Of a stretch of DNA of 48,125 bases, positions 23,769 through 33,869 are shown one piece after another. The position numbers were made by a program, and so were the translations under genes. How positions within the stretch are numbered: position 1 is the first letter of the stretch; each line of letters opens with the position of its first letter. The notes below the pieces were generated by a model, which was given only the letters and a program-made list of their open reading frames with translations, was not told the DNA's origin and searched no databases. The stretch spans positions 1 through 48,125 of the forward strand of contig NGBS01000028.1 in NCBI GenBank assembly GCA_002245135.1, written 5' to 3'. The stretch comes from Proteromonas lacertae (taxonomy: Eukaryota > Sar > Bigyra > Opalinata > Proteromonadidae).

Positions 23769-23914
23769 AAAAAATATTTTTGGTTTGTTTTCTGCACCAA
23801 TGATTCTATTTTGAATTTATCCAATAGCTATACGTAAAATCTAAAGATGATAGTTTTAATTGGTCTATCTTCGTAGTATAGGTTTCCTATTTAAAGAAGT
23901 ATATAATAAAAGCA
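23769..23914. promoter_or_regulatory. 146-bp shared 5' region of the left-arm gene pair
   Basis: It separates the divergent start codons of the large membrane-protein gene and the 524-aa secreted-protein gene. The right arm has the same sequence at 37483-37628. The layout suggests coordinated expression; no specific element was identified. Confidence 0.5.
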
Positions 23915-25489
23915 ATGAAGATAACGCTATTACTATTTTTCTTATTGTTTGTTAGTGGTATATTTCTATATATAATATATATTTCTATAGTAAATTGTTA
24001 TTATTGCAGTTATGAAAATCCAATACTGTATGTTATTAAGGGAGTTTATACATCATCCTCACGATTAATTTGTGACTTTGAAGTTAAATCTATTCGTGTA
24101 GAAAAATACTTACCATACTCGTTATTGATCAATAGCAACGGGATAATATATGGAACACTCAATAATAGTTTAAGTGAGACATTCAATGCTGTTGTAATAA
24201 TAACAGAAAAAACCAATCATCGTGAAATGCGTGCTAGATTGATGATTAAGGAAATAAATCAATTAACATCTTGTACATATGATGTGAATATAAAGCAATT
24301 TATGATAAATTTCCCAAATTATATACGTCCACCATCATGTGATTCTGTTGTTACAAAATTCAGTGTAGTTGGATTACCATATGATATTAAAATCAACGAA
24401 GAAACTGGTGAAATACGAGGAACAGCAGAAAATGCAAAACCAGCTTTTAATCAATCTGCAATAATAAAAGCTGAAGGTATTCCTGGAGGTGGTAGTGTAA
24501 AAATTACTATTATATATAATATTATTGATCCATCATCAGATAATGCAAGTTATGGTATTGTTTCCAGATTTGCTTATGATCAGCCAGAATGGGATAATAA
24601 AATATATCCAATAATATATAATAATTTCGAAGACTCATACATTACTCATTATACAAACATTTTTAATGAAACAATATATAAATGCAATGCTGATAGTCCT
24701 TGTTTAATGATAGGAGGTAATGTAGAAAAAAAATATGGTAAATGGACTGCTTCCCTATATTTACCAGAACAAGGAGATTATATATTTAGATATAAAGCTG
24801 AAGATAATATAGTTCTATATTTGGACGATATGAATAAAAATATAGGTGAAGTATCTACAAGTAATACCTTAAAGAATTTTACTATAACAGTGCATAGAGC
24901 AGGATTTCATGCATTTAGCATGTTATCCTATTCGAGAAAAATAAATAGTAGCATTGAAGTCACAATGAAAATGCCAAGTTCAAAAATATTCAGACCACTA
25001 GGGTTTAAGGATTTAAGATATCCTTATCTTAAATATTACACATTTGGAAAAAGTATGCTAATAAAAAGTGGTGGTATAGTGAAGAAAACATTTGATTTTT
25101 TTGACGAAGTCGTAGGAAGGAAAGGTAGTAAAGTGAATGCAATTAGAATTTACAACACTGATAGTTGCATATTTGGAGTGTCTTTAGTATATGACAATTT
25201 TACAGAATTACCCAAAATTTCATATAGAGGGTTGATTGATTTAGTAGAATACAATTTATATGAAGAAGAATTAATCAAAATAATAACAACAGATATTAAT
25301 TATAATCCAGAAACAAAATGTTTCACTTATATTTCATTTTTAACGTCCAGAGGTAGATTGTTGGAGAGTAAAATAAAAACATATGATAAAAAATCTGAAA
25401 TAGTGTTGGATAAAAAAATTATAGCACTTTATGGTAATTTGAATGGTTATGATGTACTTAATGAAATTGGCTTTTACTATGAAGAATAA
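23915..25489 (+). CDS. 524-aa secreted PA14-type protein, left-arm copy
   Basis: A single open frame starting with a strongly hydrophobic N-terminus (MKITLLLFFLLFVSGIFLYI), a signal peptide or anchor. A putative-Ig-like half-repeat follows (LPYSLLINSNGIIYGTL) and another at about residues 160-180 (LPYDIKINEETGEIRGTA). Then comes a PA14-like segment (about residues 210-350) with GKWTASLYLPEQGDYIFRYKAEDN, the usual PA14 pattern of a strand, a turn and a DN motif. The C-terminal ~170 residues match nothing I know. There is no second membrane helix. Protein sequence is identical to the right-arm copy. A short AT-rich intron near the N-terminus (within about 23955-24007) cannot be excluded. It is probably a soluble or anchored partner of the large protein. 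Confidence 0.75.
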   Translation: MKITLLLFFLLFVSGIFLYIIYISIVNCYYCSYENPILYVIKGVYTSSSRLICDFEVKSIRVEKYLPYSLLINSNGIIYGTLNNSLSETFNAVVIITEKTNHREMRARLMIKEINQLTSCTYDVNIKQFMINFPNYIRPPSCDSVVTKFSVVGLPYDIKINEETGEIRGTAENAKPAFNQSAIIKAEGIPGGGSVKITIIYNIIDPSSDNASYGIVSRFAYDQPEWDNKIYPIIYNNFEDSYITHYTNIFNETIYKCNADSPCLMIGGNVEKKYGKWTASLYLPEQGDYIFRYKAEDNIVLYLDDMNKNIGEVSTSNTLKNFTITVHRAGFHAFSMLSYSRKINSSIEVTMKMPSSKIFRPLGFKDLRYPYLKYYTFGKSMLIKSGGIVKKTFDFFDEVVGRKGSKVNAIRIYNTDSCIFGVSLVYDNFTELPKISYRGLIDLVEYNLYEEELIKIITTDINYNPETKCFTYISFLTSRGRLLESKIKTYDKKSEIVLDKKIIALYGNLNGYDVLNEIGFYYEE

Positions 25490-25968
25490 TTGATATATTA
25501 TTATCTTCTTTTTATTTGTGTTGTATTATATTAAGAAAAAAATAACTCTCAGTTTTCATCGTTAATATCTTTTATATTTCTATGTTGCAAATTATAAATG
25601 TTCACGTCTGAAGATTAAAAGTAGATTATTTGTTGTACCAATTTGAAAGAATTTATTATTTTTATGCTGCTATGGTATTGTCATTTGGCTAACATTTTTT
25701 TTACTTCATAAAATCTAAATGTTTAAAAGCATCTTTGAAGTTGATGGATAAAATATTTAGGAATTATTCTTAGTGTTTATAAGGAATATTGTTAAGAAAC
25801 ATTTAAATCGCTTTTCAGATAATACAATTAGAAATAAACAATAGCATGAAAAAATGTTGATTTTACACTTATCAGTTAATTCCATATTATGTACTTCAAA
25901 GAAAAGAAATTAATAAAATAATATTTATCTAAGTCGGATTATAATCCTTACAACTAGATGCTCTGCGG
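25490..25968. other. intergenic stretch, left arm
   Basis: I see no gene, RNA or repeat here; the mirror in the right arm is 35429-35907. Confidence 0.4.
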
Positions 25969-26433
25969 TTTTGTTCTTCCTCCTATTCGAACATAAATAC
26001 AATAACCTCCTAAAAATAAAACTCCTCCTCCAATTATACAACCAATTATTATTCCAATTAATGCACCAACTATACTTCCTGAACATTCATCGATTGGAGA
26101 TTGCCAGATTGCATTTCCATTTACATAAATACATCTTCTCATTATATAACCAGATCGACCTCCTCCACATTTTATTATAGCATTATCACCCACTAGAGTT
26201 TCTGGAAAACCACCATCAGCTAGACATTTCTTTGCTATAAATTCTAATGTGATTGTTACACTCGCTGATTTACCATTCATATCTATTACTGTTATTAAAT
26301 AATCTTGTGGTTCAACATCAACTACAGAAACTCCTTGTAAATAACCAGAGGAATAAATCATAAAACCATCTGGTAATGGTGGATTTACAAACATGTTTAA
26401 ATGAATACTTTGGTGATTTCTTACAAGATACAT
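25954..26433 (-). pseudogene. detached C-terminal fragment of the large surface gene, left arm
   Basis: An open frame of 159 codons. From about 26390 down to 25969 it duplicates the last putative-Ig repeat, second sushi-like module and membrane helix of the large gene (compare 17571-17985). It lacks the signal peptide and is fused to an unrelated short start (MYLVRNHQSIHLN) and a new end. Its distal part equals the left-arm full copy, while nearer residues (MNGKSASVTITLEF) combine states of the left and right copies, as after gene conversion. It might serve as a conversion donor or simply be debris. Confidence 0.75.
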
Positions 26434-27339
26434 TTCACTTTCATTTAAGTCACTCTATTATAAATTTTGATTATACCTTATGTGGAGATGTACTTCTTCT
26501 TTTTGGAGGTATATTCCCATTATTTATAATATTAATAGTCTAAGTAGTCATATTAAATACATTCTTGAAGAATATATGCAAATTAACTCTTTCATTTAGA
26601 TCTTTCATAAAATTGCCTTTGTAAAAGCGTCAATACTAAACTTTCAAATACATTACGTTATTCTTCTGACAATCAATGAATTTCATTATTTCTATTTTCA
26701 CCTAAAACAGAAGCGCATAACGCATATGTAGTACCTAAACTATTTTGATTAATGCAAAATATTATACTACCACATGGCAAATGTTGAGATTGAGACCATC
26801 TTAATAGAACTATAACTTGGGAAATCATTTTGATAATCAACTATGATTCAATCTTTTCAGGATAATTGCATCATTTAATCTTCACCACAATTTGTCATAT
26901 GACCTTCAAATGATAACAGTGAATAACTATCTTGACAAGAATCATTCAAGGTGAAACTGATTGTAGCTCATGAACTACTTTCACCTTCTCTTCTGTAAAC
27001 TGTAAGTCTTGCTTCTTTATTTCTCTCAACTCCAGCTAATGCATAACCAAGATAGAACAAATCACGAAGGATGAAATATCAAATTTGTAGATTATTATGG
27101 TGAAACAAATAAGATTTTAGCAATTCAATTTTTATAAAACATGTGCTTTTGAAATCCTTACACAAAATAGCCGAAAAATGGATTAAAATGCATCTGAATA
27201 TTCAGTCTACAATAGAGCGACAAAAATAAGCATAATATTTTACAACATTTATCAAAAGTAAATTCTTTGTGAAGTTCAATTTTTATATTGTTTATAAAAA
27301 ATATATACTATGAATTTCATATGCATCAAGATGAGTCTT
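26434..27339 (-). pseudogene. decayed gene of unknown family, left arm
   Basis: On the minus strand, short open stretches with good composition appear: ALAGVERNKEARLTVYRRE, FTLNDSCQDSYSLLSFEGH and INQNSLGTTYALCASVLGE. They are separated by stops and are in different frames, within about 26640-27060; the rest of the interval shows no gene. The mirror is in the right arm. No family recognised. Confidence 0.4.
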
Positions 27340-27540
27340 ACAAATAGGACATGAATGAATGAAACTTTAAAATACTCTATTTTTAGTTCAATTATAAACA
27401 CAACTTATATACTCTATACAAAACAAATAACCACAATTTGTTGAAGTTAGTTCTTTTATCTTATTTAAGTAAATAGGATATTTCATTATATCCAATATTA
27501 AATCAACTGTATGTTTATTTAATTGACTAAAATGTGTAAT
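27340..27540 (-). pseudogene. RING-finger gene relic, left arm
   Basis: Minus strand: ELTSTNCGYLFCIEYISC and, after a probable short intron, SCPICKTHLDAYEI. This resembles the central and last parts of a RING finger (TNCGHxFC ... CPxC), but the His of the core is Tyr and I see no first CxxC pair. Probably broken. Confidence 0.45.
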
Positions 27541-27591
27541 AAGTTAAAATATACTATGCTTCACTACTTGGTGATTTATCTAAAATATCTC

Positions 27592-27600
<9 letters not shown>

Positions 27601-27648
<48 letters not shown>
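27601..27648. repeat. (CT)24 microsatellite, left arm
   Basis: Twenty-four CT units; the mirror array at about 33753-33798 has about two fewer. The length difference shows the two arms are separate DNA copies. Confidence 0.95.
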
Positions 27649-27651
<3 letters not shown>

Positions 27652-27867
27652 TATCATTTTCACAATCAACAACACTTCTACACACTCCACATCAATAATA
27701 TGTTATATATGTTTATTAATACTAATTATTTCATCTAATTTTTGTTCCATTCTTCTTACTTTTGAAGTTTTGGACAAAAAATGAAAATGAAATCTAACAA
27801 GATCTGAGTCAAGTATATACTAAATTCCTATTTAAATTATTATTTGATAAAACTAAAGAATAGAGAT

Positions 27868-28318
27868 ATGGAGTTGCTTACCAAATTAAAGAAAGAGATA
27901 GAAGATGCAATGATTGAGAAGGTATAGCTATTTGATAGTAAAATTTTAGAACGACAACCTACTTCATGCTTTAGTTTATCAGTTGATGAATATTTCAGTA
28001 ACAGAAGATATGTTGAAGGTATTAATATATTTTTAATGGTGTTATTAGAAGAGTGAGTTAGGAGAGTTTATAAAAGAGAGTATAATAGAGTCAAAAGAAG
28101 CATTTATAAGAGAACACTATTGTTTAGTAAGATTATATAGAGATTTAATCGATAAATGGGTAAAAGATATGAAAAGTGAGTCAGCTTTTTCAATTTGTTT
28201 ATCAAAAGTTGGAAGAAAAGAATTGAAAAATGAAACAACAGTTGATTTAGAATACAATTCAAGTCATAGTGATAATCATGATAAAAATCAAAAAGTCGTG
28301 ATAATGAAGAAGTTGTAA
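27868..28318 (+). CDS. TFIIS N-terminal (LW)-domain protein spanning the inner junction
   Basis: Three exons joined over introns at about 27922-27949 and 28019-28048 give an open protein of about 130 residues from the ATG at 27868. The sequence LLHALVYQLMNISVTEDML, SELGEFIKESIIESK and LVRLYRDLIDKWVKDM follows the four-helix TFIIS-N/LEDGF-type fold (leucine-rich helix, IGKxVNxL-like segment, final hxxLxxxWK). Such domains bind short disordered motifs in transcription elongation factors. The inverted repeat ends at about 28254, inside the last exon, so the final ~21 codons lie in the unique spacer. The end at 28318 may be premature, because similar Asn/Lys-rich open DNA continues to about 28531. 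Confidence 0.6.
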
Positions 28319-28410
28319 TAAATAATACTCATAAATACAATTATTAAACAGAATATGAAAATAATAATAATAATGAAAGAAGAAATGATAGTAAAGAGAA
28401 AAGATCTAAA

Positions 28411-28531
28411 AAAAAGATGTGTTAGAGTTGGTCATAGATTCAATTCATTGGTATCTACATTCAAAGATGAAGACTATATTTATCTAACAAAAGAAGATCT
28501 TGAAAAACTAAAGAAATTCTTTACCAATTAA
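28411..28531 (+). pseudogene. possible 3' exon relic of the TFIIS-N gene
   Basis: An open stretch encoding KRCVRVGHRFNSLVSTFK and then DEDYIYLTKEDLEKLKKFF, ending in a stop. Its composition is protein-like and it lies on the same strand just after the TFIIS-N gene, but I could not place a clean splice to it. Function unknown. Confidence 0.3.
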
Positions 28532-29200
28532 CAATTCATTAATAATAATAATAACATACAACATCTCCTAATCATACTAAATTATCTAATGTTTGTTTTA
28601 TTATTCTACTTCTTTAATTAGACCCATTTCCATTAATTAGAAAATACATCTGAACCAATTGAAAACACAATTGATGAAGATTGCGCTCTTCAAACTCAAT
28701 CATCAAGTGAAGATTTATTAAGCGTTAGATAATTGCTATATTTTAAACCAAAAATAGTAAGAACTATTTCTCAAGCAGAAGAAGAAAGAAAGAAAGATGA
28801 TAATGATTAGATATTTAGAGAAAGTAAAGATTTATACAGGTGTATCAGATGATAGTAAAGGGAGAGTGCAGGAAATGATTGTAAAAGAAGAGATCAAACC
28901 CTATTCATTCACAACTTGCAGTTTCATATTATTATAATAAAATAGTTTAGGTGATAAAATAAAGATGCTTGTTATTATATCAACAAGAATATAGATACAA
29001 TTACATTACTGGTAGAAAAAATACAAATATTTATTGTTCAAATGATTTTGGATGTTTATGAATAATGAAAGTGTAGTAAACATTTTGATAAATTTCAAAA
29101 AGAGAAGAGGATAATAAGAACAGATTGTAAAAGTGAAAGAAGAAGTAAACAACTAATAATATTTATAATTCTAATAACAATAAAAAATAAATATTTCAAG
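28532..29200. other. decayed stretch left of transposon copy B
   Basis: It holds short Glu/Ser-rich open pieces (about 28650-28850, plus strand). Near 28970-29060 there is YQQEYRYNYITGRKNTNIYC, faintly like a FLYWCH-type zinc finger of transposon-linked proteins. Multiple stops interrupt it. No intact gene. Confidence 0.3.
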
Positions 29201-30691
29201 CTGAGTTACAGAAAGGGTGCTGTGTCCCTCCTTCTGTCCTTTTTGCTCTCGTCTCGCCTGTACGGAAATCGAACCTATTTTTTTCAGATAACACGCAAGG
29301 TCCTTTTATGTCCCTTTTTTCAAAATCAGTTTTTTATAAATATATATTAAACTGTTATTTCACAAAACTACATATGCATTTTTTCTATTGATTAGAATTA
29401 TTTGTAATGGTTATCTATTTAACTTATCTAAATTATGCATTTATATACAAATTACATAATTTGATGAATAGCATTACTTTAAAAGACACAAATGAAATTA
29501 TAAATATAATTGAATGAATTAATGTATATCAACTTACTTAAATATAGCTACAGTCTAACTTTCATAATTTCATTGTATTACAAAGAAATAATGTTAAATA
29601 CATACAAGTATACAAATTAAATATTAACATTACCTATATATAAAGTGAAAATACTTCTTATAACATGAAATACGAAACTTTGAAATATATTCAAGCTTGA
29701 TTTCTTTCAAGCTTTGGTATTTTCAATTTCTGATAAAAGAGTTATAACGAAGGTAATTGTTGTTATAGCAAAATGAATAATTCATAGAGAGACTAGATTG
29801 CATAACGGAATAGAATGTAAGAGAATCAAAGTCAATACAGCAAATCATATGAAAGAATTGAAGGCTTACACTAGAATGTATATATTTATTGCTATTATGT
29901 GATTATTAGTTGTTAAAACACAAGATTCAAACAGTCTACTCTTTTATTATCAAGTTTTGATGAAAGAAGTATTAATAATATGCTAATCAATTTAATTGAT
30001 GAAAATAATTACTTATTCAGAATTATTATAAACAATATCTTAAGTGAAATTGAAGAAATCATAAATCCTTCAACAAAAATCCATGTTAATGCAATAATGA
30101 AAGAATAATAAAATGAAGATGGATATATAATTAGTAGAATATACAAATGACAAAATAAGCTTCATGTTAAATGTTTAAAACAATCATTTCTAATGAAAAT
30201 ATAATAAATATTAGTCAGTCTTTTTATATAATATTACAAGCAAAAGTTCCTCAAATATAATAGAATACTAAAAGAGAAAAGGATAATAGAGTATGAAGAA
30301 GCAGATGAAACAGATTGTAATAGTGAAGAAGAAGTAAACGATTATGATAAGTGTATTGATAATTATTAAAACAATACAAATATTATTCATGTTTCTGAAG
30401 ATATTGATAGTTTATAAAGTGTTATTTTGAACTTTTATAGTAGTGATAGTAAAGATAAAGAATGTAACATATTGAATAATCCTTTTTATTAATAAGTTTA
30501 CTTTTATTTCTACCAAATTCAATAAAGCAAATATAATCTCAATGAAGATTATATAAGAAATATAAATAAAATGAAAAGGACAAATTTTATCCTTTTTCTT
30601 TTATTATTTTATACTGAGTTACAGAAAGGACGTCCTTTCCATACTGTGTCCCTCCTTCTGTCCTGTCCTGTCCTTGTTCTTTGTAACTCAG
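29201..30691. mobile_element. TIR DNA transposon copy B, decayed
   Basis: It starts CTGAGTTACAGAAAGGG and ends TTCTTTGTAACTCAG, the same tips as copy A. The stretch with CTCGTCTCGCCTGTACGG a short way in is shared by both. Its right end is a 78-bp mini-palindrome (30614-30691). The acidic coding relic near 30245-30410 matches copy A near 15430-15640. Inside are only short interrupted open pieces. I see no direct repeats at its edges, so it is older than copy A or rearranged. It lies in the spacer of the giant inverted repeat. Confidence 0.65.
30614..30691. repeat. 78-bp palindromic end module (MITE-like)
   Basis: CTGAGTTACAGAAAGGAC faces GTTCTTTGTAACTCAG with a GTCC/TCC-rich centre. The same module forms the right end of copy A (about 16779-16855). 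It could be a solo miniature element or simply the right end of copy B. Confidence 0.65.
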
Positions 30692-30792
30692 CTCTTAATA
30701 ATTAAAAATACATAAATATATAATTATATTCACTATTTTTATTTTTATTTTACTGAATTTGATTGAAAGAATAGTAAAATAATCAATTATTT

Positions 30793-30836
30793 AGAGTTAC
30801 AGAAAGAACATCCTTCTTGTACTGTGTCCCCTCAGA
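30793..30836 (+). repeat. solo fragment of the TIR family
   Basis: Begins gagttacagaaagaacatcc and ends ctgtgtccc, matching the tip of copy B; it lies 38 bp past the stop of the PWWP-PHD gene, on its downstream side. Confidence 0.55.
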
Positions 30837-30873
30837 ATGAAACAAAGAGTAAAAATAATTATATATTACTTAT

Positions 30874-31926
30874 TTATTCAACTTTCTTTTTCTTCAAAAC
30901 TACATCATCTTCACTAACAACTTCAACTTCTTTTCTTTCTCTCTATTTCATTATATTTATAATATAATTATACATATTTTTTGCATACATCACAAATAAA
31001 AGATATATTTCTATTATTCTTTAATATATTTTTATCAATTCCACAACAACTGTAATGATATTCTATAATTTTAGTTTTAAATCTATTTTTATACGTAAAC
31101 AACAGTTATTACAATGTATATATTTTTTCATTTCATCACCATCTTTTCTGTATTGAAAACATTTACAACATCCTATTTTCGATTCAACTAGAATCTCTTT
31201 TCTTTCTTCCTTTTTACATCCACTGGCATACTAATATATATATATATATATATTTAATAATATAACACATAAGCTTGTCTATATGCTTCATTAAGATTTT
31301 CATCTTTTATAATACTCTCCATATTTTTGTAATTTGTTATATTGTTAAATAGACTTAGCTGAGATGAATCTGTAATAATACTGATAATAATTATAATACA
31401 AAATATACAAAGCATGTTTATCATCTTCATCATTAAAACATCTTATCACTATCTTATCTTCACTTTTATTATTCTCAAACTCTCTTTTTATTTCTTCTGG
31501 AATATCTTTTATATCCATTATTAAGCAAGGCCATATTAACTTTTCATACCATACAACTGCATATAATCTATCTTTATATGTATCTTTTGTCATGGAAACT
31601 TCTTTATCACTATTACTTGATTCATCTAATAGATCATTTTCATTCTTTCTTTTTCTTTTTCTATCAACTGATTCTCTATCTTCCACTATTCTCAATGAAT
31701 CATCATCATTTATCTCTCCAGCTGTTTCTATCAATCTATCAAATTTATCTTGATTTTTTCTATCTAGACGTTCACGTGGTATAATAAGACATGGAACAGC
31801 TTTAGGAATACACCAAACTATGTTATAGAATCTAAACTATCAAATATTAACACTATACTTTATGTACGATGCTAACTCACATAATTTATTTGGTAATGTT
31901 GAGGATAATCTCTTATGAAAATCCAT
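30874..31926 (-). CDS. PWWP-like / PHD-finger chromatin reader
   Basis: Six exons with short introns (28 to about 44 nt) stay open from the ATG at 31926 to the TAA at 30874, giving about 292 residues. Each join restores the frame, a good sign of an intact gene. The first half has a PWWP-like segment (LYAVVWYEKLIWPCLIMDI and, after a loop, DKIVIRCFND). A Lys/Arg-rich stretch near residues 65-90 could be a nuclear signal. The second half has a C4HC3 PHD finger: CCKCF, HCNNC, YHYSCCGID, FICDVC. PHD fingers read histone H3 tails and PWWP domains read methylated lysine with DNA. It is short for such a protein. A further upstream exon cannot be excluded. It is the only apparently intact gene in the spacer. 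Confidence 0.65.
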
Positions 31927-32229
31927 CTATAGCTCAAAATCAATCAAAATATTAAAAAATAACGAATAAATACAAGCTTTTGGTTTGAAATAACAATTTT
32001 TTAATTTTTTTCTTTACCTAATAATAGAATTTGTAGAGCATAACAAGTATGTTATATGTTTGCTATATAAAAAGCAGTTGATGAAGTATCTGTTAGAAGT
32101 GTAATTAGTGATGAGAATGAGTTTTTGGTGTTAAAATAAATAGTAATAGATTATGAGACATATAAAGTGGATAAGTGATTGTGAAGGTAATTGAAGAAAA
32201 AGAAGAATGAAACTCCTTCAAAACCTTAG
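31927..32229 (+). pseudogene. inverted fragment of the p300/CBP-type HAT domain
   Basis: On the plus strand, 32074-32136 encodes AVDEVSVRSVISDENEFLVLK. This resembles the start of the acetyltransferase core of plant HAC and animal p300 proteins (DEV...VRVVSSxDKxxEVK in outline). It would directly follow the minus-strand fragment that ends near 32230, but it lies on the opposite strand, which suggests an inversion inside the gene. The rest of the interval has no recognisable coding. The match is short, so confidence is modest. Confidence 0.4.
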
Positions 32230-33146
32230 AAAATGATTACACTCAGGTATTTTGGATAAATCAACTCCTTTCTGTTTTGACGTAATTCTAATACTCTTTT
32301 CCTAATAGCTTTTTCTAAAACATCACTTAAGCGACAGGTTGGCAATTTTGAAGCATCTAGTGGACTAGTAGTATCGATAGGAGAACCTATTTATAAATAT
32401 AAATAATAAAACTATATACTTATTTTAATTTCATCATATAACCTCAACAAACACTTTGGGCAACAATATAAACTATCTCTATTATTAAACAAAGCACATA
32501 TAATATGGTACCACTTATTACAAAACTCACACAATACCCAACCCTCTTCAACTACATCTTCATTCTTTATATTTTTTAAATTTGCTTTATGATACTTCTC
32601 ATCACCCACTTTAATCTCTTCTCCAAACTTAGTATAACAGGACTTGCATAGATTAACTTTATTCCCACCATCAGCATAATAATTCGCTTTTTTCTTTATT
32701 TCTTCACCGCAAATATTACAAAATAATTTATCTGATTCTAATAACAACTTACTACCTTTACACATTGGACTTTAAATTGTTATTTAAATTTTGTTAAAAA
32801 TTGTTTAGCAACTTGGCGATAAAATGTACTTTCAGGATTAAAAGTCATACAGCTAGTATAACACAATTCAACATCCCTATATAACTCCTCAAAGGTATAT
32901 CTTTGAATATTTTATTTACTGTTTCCACATCCATTGGATGGGTATTATACAATTTTATATCTACAGTCTCTTCATTACAACTATTGATATAATCATTTAA
33001 TTCATCTTTTTTTAGCATATTCAAAATACAGGAACTTCTAAGAGGAATTTGTGTTCTTCGAGCTGATCTAAGGTTTAATAATGTCATTACATCATCAATT
33101 AACTTTGCTATAATTATCATAATGGAGAAGTATTTTTCGACAATTA
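32230..33146 (-). pseudogene. decayed p300/CBP-type (KAT3) acetyltransferase: bromodomain, RING/PHD, start of HAT
   Basis: The order matches p300/CBP. First a bromodomain: THPMDVETVNKIF at about 32930, then in a shifted frame TFEELYRDVELCYTSC and MTFNPESTFYRQVAKQF (to about 32785). Then 32412-32765 encodes the KAT3 RING/PHD: FCNICGEEIKKKANYYADGG, LCKSCYTKFGEEI, and WVLCEFCNKWYHIICALFNN followed by YCCPKC, very close to the HAC-type WVQCDxCxAWQHQICALFN. After another short intron comes KLPTCRLSDVLEKAIRKRV, the entry to the HAT domain. It stops soon after. The frame shift in the bromodomain, the missing catalytic region and the 5' truncation at the repeat junction mark it as broken. Confidence 0.8.
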
Positions 33147-33533
33147 TATTCTAAATCAACTGTTGTTTCATTTTTCAATTCTTTTCTTCCAACTTTTGAT
33201 AAACAAATTGAAAAAGCTGACTCACTTTTCATATCTTTTACCCATTTATCGATTAAATCTCTATATAATCTTACTAAACAATAGTGTTCTCTTATAAATG
33301 CTTCTTTTGACTCTATTATACTCTCTTTTATAAACTCTCCTAACTCACTCTTCTAATAACACCATTAAAAATATATTAATACCTTCAACATATCTTCTGT
33401 TACTGAAATATTCATCAACTGATAAACTAAAGCATGAAGTAGGTTGTCGTTCTAAAATTTTACTATCAAATAGCTATACCTTCTCAATCATTGCATCTTC
33501 TATCTCTTTCTTTAATTTGGTAAGCAACTCCAT
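33095..33533 (-). pseudogene. TFIIS-N gene copy truncated into KAT3 sequence, right arm
   Basis: The mirror of 27868-28254: same start, same two introns, same TFIIS-N helices. At 33147 the inverted repeat ends and the frame runs 17 codons into unrelated KAT3 DNA, stopping at 33095. The complete TFIIS-N domain is still encoded, so a truncated protein could be made, but with a different tail from the left copy. Confidence 0.6.
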
Positions 33534-33749
33534 ATCTCTATTCTTTAGTTTTATCAAATAATAATTTAAATAGGAATTTAGTATATACTTGACTCAGATC
33601 TTGTTAGATTTCATTTTCATTTTTTGTCCAAAACTTCAAAAGTAAGAAGAATGGAACAAAAATTAGATGAAATAATTAGTATTAATAAACATATATAACA
33701 TATTATTGATGTGGAGTGTGTAGAAGTGTTGTTGATTGTGAAAATGATA

Positions 33750-33752
<3 letters not shown>

Positions 33753-33798
<46 letters not shown>
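33753..33798. repeat. (AG) microsatellite, right arm
   Basis: Mirror of the (CT)24 array of the left arm, shorter by about two units. A minus-strand frame over it encodes only Leu-Ser repeats and is not a gene. Confidence 0.9.
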
Positions 33799-33805
<7 letters not shown>

Positions 33806-33869
33806 GAGATATTTTAGATAAATCACCAAGTAGTGAAGCATAGTATATTTTAACTTATTACACATTTTA

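Larger units (their letters stand above)
17375..28254. repeat. left arm of a giant inverted repeat
   Basis: This 10.88-kb stretch is the reverse complement of 33147-44018. Encoded proteins are identical or nearly so over most of the length: the 524-aa protein shows no difference, the PA14 exon one residue. Differences cluster in the outermost ~1.5 kb. Microsatellite lengths also differ between arms (24 versus about 22 CT units; different TA and TAA runs). Beyond the outer edge the flanks differ after agaaaaact, and beyond the inner edge after gatttagaata. Confidence 0.97.

Noticed and set aside
27601-27648. CRISPR-like or tandem-array signal
   Set aside because: A plain dinucleotide microsatellite; no repeat-spacer pattern exists in the window.
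28970-29060. FLYWCH zinc finger
   Set aside because: Only a faint YRYN...C pattern in one frame without the closing residues; kept as a remark, not as a feature.
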